DNA of 64,000 nucleotides from Tachypleus tridentatus. Its lineage: Eukaryota; Arthropoda; Merostomata; Xiphosura; Limulidae. Position 1 is the stretch's first letter. The number at the start of each line of letters is the position of its first letter. The position numbers and the translations under genes were made by a program. The notes beneath the pieces are model-generated. The model saw only the letters and a program-made list of their open reading frames with translations. It had not been told where the DNA came from and ran no database searches. The DNA lies in NCBI RefSeq assembly GCF_004210375.1, contig NC_134834.1, forward strand, positions 90,028,170 through 90,092,169. The letters run 5' to 3'. Below are positions 24,340 through 34,794 of the stretch, piece by piece.

Positions 24340-26127
24340 ATGTCAGCAGTTAAGAAACGAAAAATTGATGATGAGGGAAGGTTATTCAACAGTGAATGGT
24401 GCACAAAATATCTTGTTGTCCCACATAATCAAGGTGTTGTCTGCCTCGTCTGTCAAACTACAATTGCAGTCATGAAAGAGTACAATATTAAGCGACATTA
24501 CGCAACTAAGCACTCCTCCCAGTTTGATGAAATTGTTGGTCAGGCACGAAAGGACAAAATTGAACATTTAAAACATCCATTGAAAAGCAACAAGGTGTTT
24601 TACCACTTTCAAGAAAAATTCAGAACTGGTGACAAAACTGAGTTTTAAGCTTTGTGAATGTATGGCAGAAAAGGGAAAGCCTTTCAGTGATGGAGAATTT
24701 ATTAAAATTGTTTAACAATATTCACAGAATATGCATGTCCAGAGAAAAAATATTTGGTGGAGCAAACTAGCCTTTCCCGCTTTACTGTCTCACGCAGGAC
24801 AAAAGATCTTTCAGAGGACATCAAAGAAACTTTGAAAGAGAGATTGAATTCGTGTGAAGCTTTCAGTCTGGCTTTGGATGAAAGCACTGATATCAATGAC
24901 ACATCCCAACTTGTCATTTTCATCAGAGCTGTTACTGCAGGCTTTGATGTTTTCGAAGAGTTTTAGATATGGCAAGCCTTTCCTCCACAACCACAGGACA
25001 GGATATTTGTGAACAAGTGCTTAAGGTTGTAGAAAAGTTTGAACTGAATCCTTATAAATTATGTGGTGTTACAACAGATGGTGCTCCTTCCATGACAGGT
25101 AGGACAAATGGATTCACCAAGAAATTTCTAACTGCAATTGGAGCACAAGACGTAGTTGTAAGCCATTGCATTATTCACCAAGAGAGCTTGTGCACCAAAG
25201 TTCTGGATTTTGCAGAAGTTATGAAAATGTCGTCCAATGCGTAAATTATATTCGAACACGAGGATTAAATCATCGACAATTTAAAACTTTTTAGATGAGC
25301 TGGACAGTGAGTATTCAGATGTTTTGTACTTCTCTGCTGTACGTTGGCTTAGTAGAGCTGCTACTTTGAAGAGATTCTGGAATCTGCGAGAGGAGATTAA
25401 GTTCTTCATGGAGAGCAAACGTCAGAATGTGGACTTCTTGAGCAATGAGAACTGGCTGAATGACTTAGCATTCCTCACAGACATTACACAGCATCTGTCT
25501 GATTTAAACTTAAAACTACAAGGGAAAAGTCAACTTGTGAATAAGTTGTTTGAGCATATTTGTGCTTTTGAGAAGAAATTGGAACTTTTCCAGGTTCAGT
25601 TGAGAAGAGCCATATTGACCCATTTTACATGTCTTGCAACCAGGAAACTGGAATTTCCTAATCTGGATTGCAACAAATATGGAACCAGTGTACAAAAGCT
25701 GCGTGATGAGTTTGCAAACAGATTTCCAGATTTCAGACAAACTGAAATTAGATTGAAATTGTTCGCTCAACCTTTTGATTTGGCAGTGGAAGACAGTCCT
25801 GATGATTGCCAAATGGAACTCATTGAACTGTAGGCTGACATGGACACTAAAAGGAAATTCTCTGAAAACAGTTTGCTAGACTTTTACAAACTCTGTGTAC
25901 GTGAAAAGTTTCCCAATTTGTCCCGTCATGCACAAAGAATTGCCTCCCTTTTTGGTAGCACCTACTGCTGTGAGCAATTTTTCTCCAAAATGAAGCTAAT
26001 CAAAACCAAATGTAGAAGTCAGCTGACTGATGAACATTTGACCAGTCAGTTAAGAGTGGCAACCACTTCTGTCAAAGCTGATATTGACAAGCTCTGCAAG
26101 GACTCTAAATTTCAAGTGTCGCACTAA
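24340..26127 (+). pseudogene. hAT transposase with BED zinc finger (GTF2IRD2/SCAND3-like group)
   Basis: A transposase, or domesticated-family relative, of about 590 residues. ATG at 24,340 (MSAVKKRKIDDEG) follows a good splice acceptor (TTTGATTTCAG at 24,329), suggesting a 5' intron. The N-terminal BED-type finger reads C-L-V-C at about residue 35 with H-Y-A-T-K-H downstream. The catalytic core includes LALDESTDI, GVTTDGAPSMTG and AVRWLSR. The C-terminal hAT dimerisation region reads LFGSTYCCEQFFSKMK. Breaks: a stop near 24,646, a frame change around 24,720-24,760, another near 24,965 and 25,240-25,320, and an in-frame TAG at 25,831. It is dead as written, although overall conservation is high. 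Confidence 0.9.
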
Positions 26128-26290
26128 AATGATCACTCATGCAAAAATATAAAATATTATTGCTTGCATTTTGAGAATTTTTTTTTAATTTATTGTGCAT
26201 GTACACGAATAAGCTTGTTTTTTAAGTTGCCCCGCTTGATTAATGAAGTTGGTTATATGGCCCACCGACGAAAAATGTTGCACACCCCTG

Positions 26291-26298
26291 GCATAGAG
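26291..26298. repeat. hAT target-site duplication, right
   Basis: GCATAGAG, identical to 23,242-23,249. Codon phase across the duplication matches on both sides (xGC ATA GAG), so LINE coding resumes without a shift. Confidence 0.95.
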
Positions 26299-28917
26299 AA
26301 ACAAAATACCACAATCCCCGGATTCATCACGCACAGCATACCTTACTCAGAAAACAACAGAGGTATAATAGCCTACTTTACTACAGAATTTTCGCATTTA
26401 CTATCAATAGAAGATTCCTTTAGATCTAACATAAATGAAACTATTTTTTGTAATATACACTTTAACAACCGGCTAACTAGTCCGATTCTAGCCATATATT
26501 GTTCACCATCTAAAGATATTGACATTAACTTCCTTCAAAAATGTGTAAATCGCAAACTCAAACCAATTATTATTGGGGATTTTAATTCTCCGCATACAGA
26601 ACTAAGGGGAAACAGAAACACACGCAGAGTTTTGTGCATAAAAAATTTTCTTTTTTAGTAACAAAATGCACCTAATTAACGACCATACACCTACACACTT
26701 TTCAGCCGCCAACGGCTCATACGATGTACTTGATTTCATCATAGCACCCAAGGACACAGTAAACAGAATCTCTAACTTTAAAGTACATGATGAAATCACG
26801 AGTGACCACTTCCCCATTTCATGTATGATTCACCCTCGCCACCCTGCCGTGGCGTACGTGCCTCCCTCTGCATACCCAATACCAAAACTGACTGGCTCAC
26901 TTTCAATGCTACACTGGACCCTACCCCACCCAAGTGAACATGCTAACAACAAGACAGAACTAGACAATTATGTAAATCAAGTTACAGAAGCCATAAAAAA
27001 CACAATTCCTAAAACAAGAAGAAAGCAATCACATAATGAATGGACTCTAACACCAGAAATTCACGCACTAATAATCAAACGCAGACAATTAAGACGAACA
27101 CACTATATTACACGTGATCCATCTATCAAAACACAAATCAATAGAACAAATGCAAAAACTAAACAAGAAATTAAAACAACAAAAGAAACTAATTGACAAA
27201 ACTTCTGTAAAAAATTAGAAAAAATCAAGAACAATCCAAAAGAATTTTGGAAAAAATTCAAGAGTATTGCTTCAGACAAAAACACAAATCACATGCTACA
27301 ACATATCACACACAACAATAAAATCGCAAGGACGGACGTAGAGAAAGCCGACCTATTAGCTGACTACTACAAATCCTCCTTTAGCGACCTAAATTCAGTA
27401 GACTTTGACGCACAACACCAACATCATGTCAACAAGTTCATAAATACAAACCAAGCTTCATTCTCACCACGGTTCCCTGGCGAGACGCTAGAGGCATACT
27501 CAAATTCATTCAATAAAAAAGTAACCATAACTGAACTAAAAATTAATATCAAAAACTTGAAGAATACTTCCCCCGGACATGACCAAATTCCAAACATTAT
27601 TCTGAAAAAAAGCTCTACTCTCCTATTACAACACCTCACAAACATCATGAACATTTCACTAGCAACTGGATATTACCCTGACACTTGGAAAAAATCCATT
27701 ATAACCACGATCCCAAAGAAACAAACCAACAGAACTAATCCAGATAATTTCCGTCCTATCAGTCTGTTAAGCTGCCTTGGCAAACTGATGGAGAGAGCTA
27801 TCTCCAACCGTCTTCTCCATTTTGTGAATCAAATAACATCCTTCCAGAATCCCAAAATGCCTCCAGGAAAAACAGGCAAACAACAGATCACCTCACGCGA
27901 CTAACCGAATCAATCTATAAAGCTTTCAACAACAACCAAGTAACCATTGGGGTATTCCTAGATGTCAAAATGCATTCGACAGCGTATGGCACAATGCCAT
28001 CAAATACAAACTAAAACACCTGAAAATAAATCCCACTATAGTTAAATGGATTTCAAATTTCTTAACAGATAGAACAGCACAAGTAAAAGTCAATAAAACT
28101 ATATCTAAATCATTTAATATAACCGCAGGAGTGCCCCAAGGATCAGTCCTCTCTCCACTTTTATATATTATTTTCGTCAGTGACATACCTTTCCCAAATC
28201 TAACATACACGCATAATTCACAATACGCAGACGACATCGCTATCTGGAGCACCTCCAGAAACCCAGTGATGGCCATGTCTCGCGTACAAGAATCACTGAA
28301 CAACGTCTCAACATGGAGTAACAAGTGGAGAGTAGTGTTAAATCCAACCAAAACACAAGCAATCACCTTCTACAGGAAATTAAAAAAAAAAAATTATCAC
28401 TCGGAAATACGACCATTAACATGAGCAAAAACATCACATTCCTTCGCATCACTTTCGACACAAAACTAACATGGAAAAACATGTTAACTACATACACTCA
28501 TCAATTAGAAAACGGATTTCACACCTAATGACTCTAACCAGTAGACAATTGAAATGTTCACCAAACACCATTATCCAAATAAACAAGGCTTACATCCGTC
28601 CACTAATAAAGTATGGATGTCAAGTAGCATACAATATGTCAAACAACACACTCCAGAAAATCCAAGTTCAACAGAACAGAATACTAAGATCTGCATTCAG
28701 TCTACCGTCATTCACGCCAGTAAATTATATACATCAAATCAGTAACTTACTAACACTAAGAGATAGACTAACCGAAATATCACACAAATATTATATAAAA
28801 GCAGAAAACAGAAACAAACTAATGGCATCACTATACAAATTAACTAGTGCACCAACAAAATACATTTCACCTTACAACATATTTCAAGAATCACAAATTA
28901 CACAACAAAGTATCTAA

Positions 28918-29252
28918 AGAACTAAACTCATGTTAATAATATGTATTCTCTTTTTCAGATATCGGGCACAGGACAGGCAAAACTTTCGGCGCCTGTCTTA
29001 TGAAAGTGGGTTTTCTTGGGGCACTCCGTTTCCCCACAGCAAAAAACTTAGGCATTGGATTTTAGATCCCAGCCCAAGCAACTTTATTGCCAAACCCTGA
29101 TTCGGGTCGTTTGAGTTCATGTTCAAAACTAAACCTAATAACCTTTCACGAAAGGGGACGAAGAGGAACCACAACGTTCCTAAACACCCCAGTTGGAGAG
29201 AGAATTCTTACGATTTCTCTCTCTAAACTAAACCCTGCCACGTTAGTCTGCG
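28918..29252 (+). other. LINE 3' UTR
   Basis: About 335 bp after the ORF2 stop, GC-richer than the flanks and without coding content. It includes CAGGACAGGCAAAACTTTCG and CCAGTTGGAGAGAGAATTC. It ends at the right target-site copy without an A-rich tail. Confidence 0.65.
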
Positions 29253-29270
29253 TTTGCATTCAATTCGTAT
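29253..29270. repeat. Right target-site duplication of the LINE
   Basis: TTTGCATTCAATTCGTAT, matching 21,341-21,357 apart from one A. It marks the end of the LINE. Confidence 0.75.
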
Positions 29271-30047
29271 ATTTGTCAATTGCTAAAATAATTTACTTTC
29301 TTATCAGTAGGATAAAGAACGCACGATTATTTTACGTTTGCTGAAATAATCTAACCATGTTATATATCTGACTAACCTACCATTAAATCTGGGCACAACA
29401 CCGAATTTTCTAATGTTTTGTCATCAAATGAAGGCTTGTACAATATATATAGTTTCCTGTAAATGTCTGTTAGAGAATATGATTTGTAAAATCGATTTAA
29501 TAGTTAATATAATATTATAACAGAAAATAAGACAATATCGGCTACTTTTAAAATGTTTCAATTTCAATGTTGCGTTTTTCAAAATATTAATACTCCTTTT
29601 TATATATGTGTTTAAAGTACATCAAAAAATTCAGTTAGATAACGTCTTGTCGACATCCAACTTACATGTATGAATATGGTATAAAAATTAGCAAAATTAT
29701 GTGTTTAAAGAGCTGTTACCATGGTGACTGAAGCACAAATATACACTGTTAATAAAAAAAAAGACTTACGTAAATTTACTTACCTCACACACGGTTCAAA
29801 CTTTTATTTTGCTTTTTGTAATAATGTACACAAATCAATCATTCTCTATTTTAACTCTCATAACAACAGTGTGTGTATATGTATTGCTTTTGTTGGTTGG
29901 AATAGATAAAACACGTAGACTAAAGGAAAATACCTTCTACTCATATCAAACCATCATTCGTAATGTTCGTCTATGGTAAACCTTCTATTACCTTCCTTAA
30001 GTGAGAATCTAATCAAGCAGAGAGCTTACCCAAATAAGATAAATTAG
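29271..30047. other. 5' flank of the second receptor gene
   Basis: AT-rich. The last 150 bp resemble the 5' flank of the first receptor gene: GTTGGAATAGATAAAACACGTAGACTAA here versus the matching stretch GTTGGAACTAATAAAAGGC and CTTAGACTAA at about 9013. The promoter is probably shared by descent, but I cannot name individual elements. Confidence 0.5.
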
Positions 30048-31435
30048 ATGCCGCTATCGTTCGCTAGTATGGATTTGTCTAATCCTAAATATCAAACAGG
30101 TGAAGAATATGGAAAGCAGCTATCATTCGTCTGTATTAAAATGACCAGTCCAAGAGATGAGTCACATGAAGAGCATGGAATATCGCGTTCGTCTGCCAGT
30201 ATAGGCTTAGATAACCACAAAACTCAATCACTTCAAGAATCTCAAGTGAGACCAGTTGTCCAATTTTATTCCCTGTTGTTGTGTTCACTGAGAATTTCGG
30301 GTCTTGATCTTCTTTATCCATGCAATGGTTCATCAGTCCAACGAATATGTTGGAAAATATGTAAACTCAGAATGGTTTGGAACGTCGTAATATTTATTTA
30401 TGTTTTGTGCTACTTAGGTTATAGCATTTCTCTTTACGTCATCAACATTAAAGGTAACAGTTTATGGCTTATTATATGGATTTTAAGAAACATGAGCTCT
30501 TTGTTAACGATGATTATTTTTCTATTTAATAAACGAAATATTGTAATATTATTGGAAGCCATAAACAAACATTTAATTTTCACAGACAAGAATTTATTAA
30601 CAAAAGTAAAGAAATTCTGTTTGTATTCCATAATTACTGGATGGACTTATGTAATCATATTCTTTTTAACTTCATTACTGAGCTTATTAACGAATGATAA
30701 AGTGAATAATATTTTAGAAGAAAGCTATTTTGGCTTGACAGTTAATAGTTTTAGTGGGAAATGTTTTGCATACTTATTGCTACTTCTAGACTGGGGATTG
30801 TACAGTATTGTTTTTTGGGGAGTTCTCGTGTTTGGTCCAATTTTTTATATATCTCTTTCTATAGCAGTAGAAATGTGTTTTAAAACGTTTAACTCCAGAA
30901 CTATGGAGCTGACGAACTCTCAAGACCCTACTGTTCTGGAACACATTACAGAACTGTCATACAGATATGACAAACTTCGAGAATTGATAGATCAAACGAA
31001 TACTTGTCTGTCATTTGCTCCCCTGGTGTGGTATAGCGTTTTACTACTGATTACTTGCTTGGAAGTGACACATTTATTAACATACTCCTCAATATCGAAA
31101 CTTTATTGGATATTTGACATATCTACATATGCTCATCTGTGGATTGTATTTCTCGGAACAACTGTTGCTGCAGGAAAGCTTATGAAGACGTCACAGTTGT
31201 CTGGAGTTCTTGTTCAACGTTTGGCGAGAAAAATTAATGTGACATCACCTTCTCTTGTCTTTTTCAGTTCCAAATACTGGAGAAACAAGTATCTAATCCA
31301 GTTTCCCTTACAGCAGGAGGCTGTCTTGCTATATCAGAGAAAAGTATTTTACCTGTTGTCGGTGTAATTTGTACTTATACTGTGTTGTTGATTCAATTAA
31401 CACCAGAAGCGTTAAACAAGATTACTGGTCAGTAG
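30048..31435 (+). pseudogene. Gustatory-receptor-like 7TM chemoreceptor paralogue, one C-terminal frameshift
   Basis: Paralogue of the 9.1-10.5 kb gene, with clear identity through all hydrophobic segments, e.g. FCLYSIITGWTYVIIFFLTS and CLSFAPLVWYSVLLLITCLE. The frame is open from ATG 30,048 to about 31,262 and would otherwise end at 31,367 on an unrelated 30-residue tail. A -1 shift in the run CTTTTTCAG (the paralogue has six T residues) restores FQILEKQV and TAGGCLAISEK. The Gr signature CTYTVLLIQLTPEAL then leads to TAG at 31,435. The N-terminus carries three 22-residue repeats. There are no introns; CTTTTTCAG resembles a splice acceptor, but no matching donor is visible. Presumed role: contact chemoreception ion channel; ligand unknown. 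AATAAA at 31,825 may end the transcript. Confidence 0.82.
30051..30248 (+). repeat. Three 66-bp in-frame coding repeats at the receptor N-terminus
   Basis: Three consecutive 22-residue units start at residues 2, 24 and 46 (PLSFASMDLS, QLSFVCIKMT, SRSSASIGLD). All have C(T/G)(A/T)TCGTTCG-like or CTATCATTCG-like openings and an acidic Glu-Glu or Gln-Glu segment near the end. This is one unit more than in the paralogue. Confidence 0.7.
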
Positions 31436-32216
31436 TGCTAAAAAGTACATTAAGAAGAAATGTTCTTTTTCTTTTTCAAACTCGTCGTTTCAATACTATT
31501 ATCACTTTATGAAACAAATAATTTAACACTTATTGGAAATTCAATTTTATAAATGAAATATACAGTTTTTTAGTCTGACACCATTTGTTAAAACGTTTTA
31601 CACAAATTGTGTCTGGATAACACAGACTCTCTCTTTAAAATTGTATTTATTTGTACGTGGGTTACTTTGTATGTGGTAATGACGATCACACGTGATATCA
31701 ATTGTTTGCACTTCTGGATAGTGGCTGTTTGTCTTTACATGCATCAATATAAAATACTATAATTTAAACTCATTGATTTTGTACTTGAGACCTGTAATTT
31801 ATGTTGTGATTATATTCTGTTTCAAATAAAGTTTTAAAAATAATATTTGGAATGATGAATTTTATTGGTATATTGGTTGTTTGATTAAAACTTAAAACAG
31901 AAATATTTACAATTAAATATTTGACTTCCTTTTGGTAAATCATAAAATAAATCAACATTTCATTATCATTTGTTATAAAAGTAAGTTAATTTTTTTTTAC
32001 TTTCTTGAGTTATGTTGTTCAATAATAAGTTAATAAACTGAATATTAGACATATATCTGTAAGTATAAGCTTACTGTTTAATAATTTGAGATACACCGAG
32101 AACAAAGAGTACTGGTGTACTATCTCATTTGAATAATTACACGAATTTCATTTAATCGTATGAAATCTGTAACAATTATTTCTTAACGTTAAGTATTTTA
32201 CAGTAAATACAGAGAC
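31436..32216. other. 3' flank of second receptor gene; no gene seen
   Basis: AT-rich. It holds TTGATTTTGTACTTGAGA at 31,774 (cf. 11,254) and AATAAA at 31,825. No coding region is supported. Confidence 0.4.
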
Positions 32217-32227
32217 GGTTAAATAAG

Positions 32228-32594
32228 TTTGTTTTTGGAATTTCGCACAAAGCTACTCGAGGGCTATCTGTGCTAGCCGTCCCTAATTTAGCAGTGTAAG
32301 ACTAGAGGGAAGGCAGCTAGTCATCACCACCCACCGCCAACTCTTGGGTTACTCTTTTACCAACGAATAGTGTGATTGACAGTTACATTATAACGCTCCC
32401 ACGGCTGAAAGGGCAAGCATGTTTAGAGCGACGAGGATTCGAACCCGCGACCCTCGGATTACGAGTCGCACGCCTTACGCGCTAGGCCATGCCAGGCCTC
32501 CAAAGGCGAGCATGTTTTGGTGCGACAGGGATGCGAACCCACAACCCTCGGATTACGAGTCGAATGCCTTATCAACTAGGCTTTGCCGGGCCTA
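32228..32594 (-). repeat. Double-headed tRNA-Thr-type SINE with target-site duplication
   Basis: Read on the minus strand it starts with one tRNA-like head (32,594 to about 32,500, with B-box GGTTCGCATCCCTGTC). A second complete head follows (32,499 to about 32,425, with GGTTCGAATCC), then the usual body (CTAGAGGGAAGGCAGCTAG in plus text) and the tail with GTGCGAAATTCC. An 11-bp repeat GGTTAAATAAG flanks the whole at 32,217-32,227 and 32,595-32,605. The dimer therefore appears to have been inserted as one unit. Confidence 0.85.
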
Positions 32595-32934
32595 GGTTAA
32601 ATAAGAACACCCTTATCTTAAGTTTTCGTTGTTTTTTAAAGTTACGCATATCAATCACACAGATTACTTCTCACAAAATATTTATCCATAAGTGTGTGTT
32701 TCAGTATATTACAACGACGAACACCCGTGATACTGCTTAGTTTTTACAGAAGTGTGAACTTTGGATAATGAAAAGTATCCTTTAAAATACAAAACCTTTT
32801 AAGTTTGTGAGTCTTGTTTTCGAACACCAAATAAAGACAAATAATTTTTATTTTATTTCCACTTTCATAAGAAAATGAGATTTGGCTGCTAGTATTTTTA
32901 TCAATAGATATATATATGAAAAAAATAAAAATGT

Positions 32935-33172
32935 TTGTTTGTTTGTTGAATTTCGCGCAAACCTACACAAGGGCCATCTCCGATAGCCGTTCCTAATTTA
33001 GCAGCGTAAGACTAGAGGGAGAGCAGCTAGTTATTACTACCCAACTACAATTCTTGGGCTAATATTTTACCAACGAATAGTAGGATTGAACGTCACATTA
33101 TGTCGTCCCCATAGTTGAAAGGGCGAGCATGTTTGGTACGACTTGGATTCGAGGCCGTGACCCTCGGAATTC
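32935..33172 (-). repeat. tRNA-Thr-type SINE, degenerate (in block C copy 2)
   Basis: It has the tail GAATTTCGCGCAAACC, the body AGACTAGAGGGAGAGCAGCTAG and B-box GATTCGAGGCCGTGACC, and breaks at CTCGG before the tRNA 5' half. The same break point occurs at 8,280, confirming shared ancestry with that copy. Confidence 0.85.
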
Positions 33173-33510
33173 TGTTAGGAATGAGACCTACATTTGTTCA
33201 CGTGATCAAATATATTGAAATCAGTTTATTGCTAGTTATATAATTAATGAGAAAAAATATGCTACTTCAGAAAAAGAGAAATTCTTTATTGTTATTAATT
33301 GAAGAAAAATATGTAAAATAATCTGTACATAAAAAGCTAAGTAGCCCGTTTCCCATCTTCTAGGATATTTTCATGATACATAATTACCTTTCACCAAGTG
33401 CAATTAAATCTAAAGTTACTAAAATATGTTTATATTGTATCAATTTATTTCTTGTATTATTGTTATTATTTTAAACTCAGGAAGGCTTAGCAGTTGTAAA
33501 AGGTGTAACT
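32935..33510. repeat. Duplicated block C, copy 2
   Basis: It aligns directly with 8,032-8,640 through the SINE and about 330 bp beyond it. The receptor gene that follows in copy 1 is absent here; the alignment fades near AAAAGGTGTAACT (about 33,500). Confidence 0.7.
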
Positions 33511-34790
33511 CGAATGTGCAGGTAATGTATTAATGACATTTATTTACAAATCACAACCACTATTCACAACTCTTATGTAAAGGGCAGAATATATCACAAA
33601 TATGAACACTAATGTGAAAAAGTAATTCCATCAATCTCGTTTTATTACCCCAAAATAAGTAACTTTCAGATGGCTTAAAATCATACTAATCAATCTTACA
33701 ATACTGGCTCAACAGATGACTATACGTGTTGCTAAAAGTTGCCTTTTGTATAGTCCATCAGCTCATAATACACTATATAATATATAATATTAAAAATAGA
33801 TACCTTCAATGTTGTATTAAATTGTACGTCTACTTGGAAGTTACTAAGTACAGGGGACTATTTTACACATGTAAGCAGAAAGATCTGAGTCAACCTCCTA
33901 CTCTTTCATAGAGAGAACAAACTAAAAACAAAATTCGGAAACTCCAACATAGAAAAATATCTTAATCTTTAGAACAAATATTACAATCTCTTGGCTAACT
34001 AGATGAAAATAATTGCAGTTAATCCAGAGAACCTTTATTATTCTATTCTTAACAACATATATTTTCAAGTAATCTATTCATTCAAACTTGAGAGACCATC
34101 AAACCTTTTACCGTCCCATTTGTGATCTCCTGTTAAATATTTTTACAAATATAGTTTTCTTTCGTTTATATTATGTGGTAGTCAAGTGTTTCTGTCAAAA
34201 AAAATCAATATTTTCTGTCATGAGCTTCAGAAAAGCTCAAATATTAACAACATTTAGAATAGTTAATAAATATTAAATATAATTAGCTATTTCTATATTA
34301 TTTGTTCTCTTACTTCCATGTAAAAACTTAATAAATATAAATACTAACATTGATCTACTCCTTAAAACTGACAGATTAGAATTTCAAGTCAGTCAGTTCT
34401 CTTTGTTAAGCGATCGTTCTTCCCTAAACATCCTCGTCAATAACGAAGCGCTACAATACTATGTTAAAAATAATAAAGGATGTTCCAACTTCACCCGACA
34501 GACTATATAAAGGTCACAGACAGATCTTTACATTTCTTTTATCACTATTTAGATACAATATAACAAGGCATACAAAAATGTTTGAAACTTATATGATCTT
34601 GGATAAAATATAGGTATGTATGTTAGTGAAGGACTTTTGAAAACAGTTATAAGAATAAGGAAAAATAATGAAACTTTCGACAAAGGTATTATTTGAAATG
34701 CATAAATGTTGTTAATATGTGGTTTGGTAACCACCAATGACGTGCCCTTGATCAGAGCACAGTACGTTACAGGTATTAGGGTCTGAAAAT
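33511..34790. other. No gene seen
   Basis: AT-rich. I looked for a third receptor copy, expected from the position of block C, and found none of the receptor motifs. Short open frames have no recognisable content. Confidence 0.4.
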
Positions 34791-34794
34791 CTTT

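Larger units (their letters stand above)
23250..26290 (+). mobile_element. hAT-superfamily DNA transposon inserted in LINE ORF2
   Basis: It is 3,041 bp long with perfect 14-bp terminal inverted repeats: CAGGGGTGTGCAAC at 23,250-23,263 and its complement at 26,277-26,290. An 8-bp duplication GCATAGAG flanks it. The left subterminal sequence has the palindromic GC-rich GGCGGCCCGCGGGCC, typical of this hAT group. Inside are a Tigger-like MITE and a BED-finger transposase gene. The insertion lies between the Glu and the Asp/Asn motifs of the LINE endonuclease. Confidence 0.95.
23118..28917 (+). pseudogene. LINE ORF2: endonuclease-reverse transcriptase, split by hAT and frameshifts
   Basis: ORF2 nicks target DNA and reverse-transcribes the element. 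The EEP endonuclease starts IKILHINCQGN (23,124) with IIIVSET carrying the catalytic Glu. The hAT interrupts it after CIE and it resumes at 26,291. Then come KPIIIGDFNSPH (catalytic D and N), SYDVLDFI and SDHFPI with the terminal His (26,804). Reverse transcriptase: FRPISLLSCLGKLMER (27,750), GVPQGSVLSPLLY (28,129) and YADD (28,228), with a Jockey-like C-terminal domain to TAA near 28,917. Lesions: a frameshift near 26,650, TGA at 27,194, shifts near 27,880 and 27,965, and others around 28,390-28,500. Removing the hAT and one target copy restores the reading phase exactly. Confidence 0.9.
21358..29252 (+). mobile_element. Full-length but dead Jockey-type LINE, carrying a nested hAT
   Basis: A non-LTR retrotransposon running 5' UTR, ORF1 (zinc knuckles), ORF2 (endonuclease, reverse transcriptase), 3' UTR, flanked by a 17/18-bp target-site duplication. 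It spans 7,895 bp, of which 3,049 bp are the hAT plus its duplicated target, leaving about 4.85 kb, a normal Jockey size. No poly-A tail is visible at the 3' end. The coding strand is A/C-rich. ORF2 has no RNase H domain, as in Jockey-clade elements. Several frameshifts and a TGA inactivate it. Confidence 0.85.

Noticed and set aside
31230-31270. Intron in the second receptor ending at CTTTTTCAG
   Set aside because: No plausible donor at an acceptable distance. The paralogue is continuous across the same place, and a one-base loss explains the frame change better.
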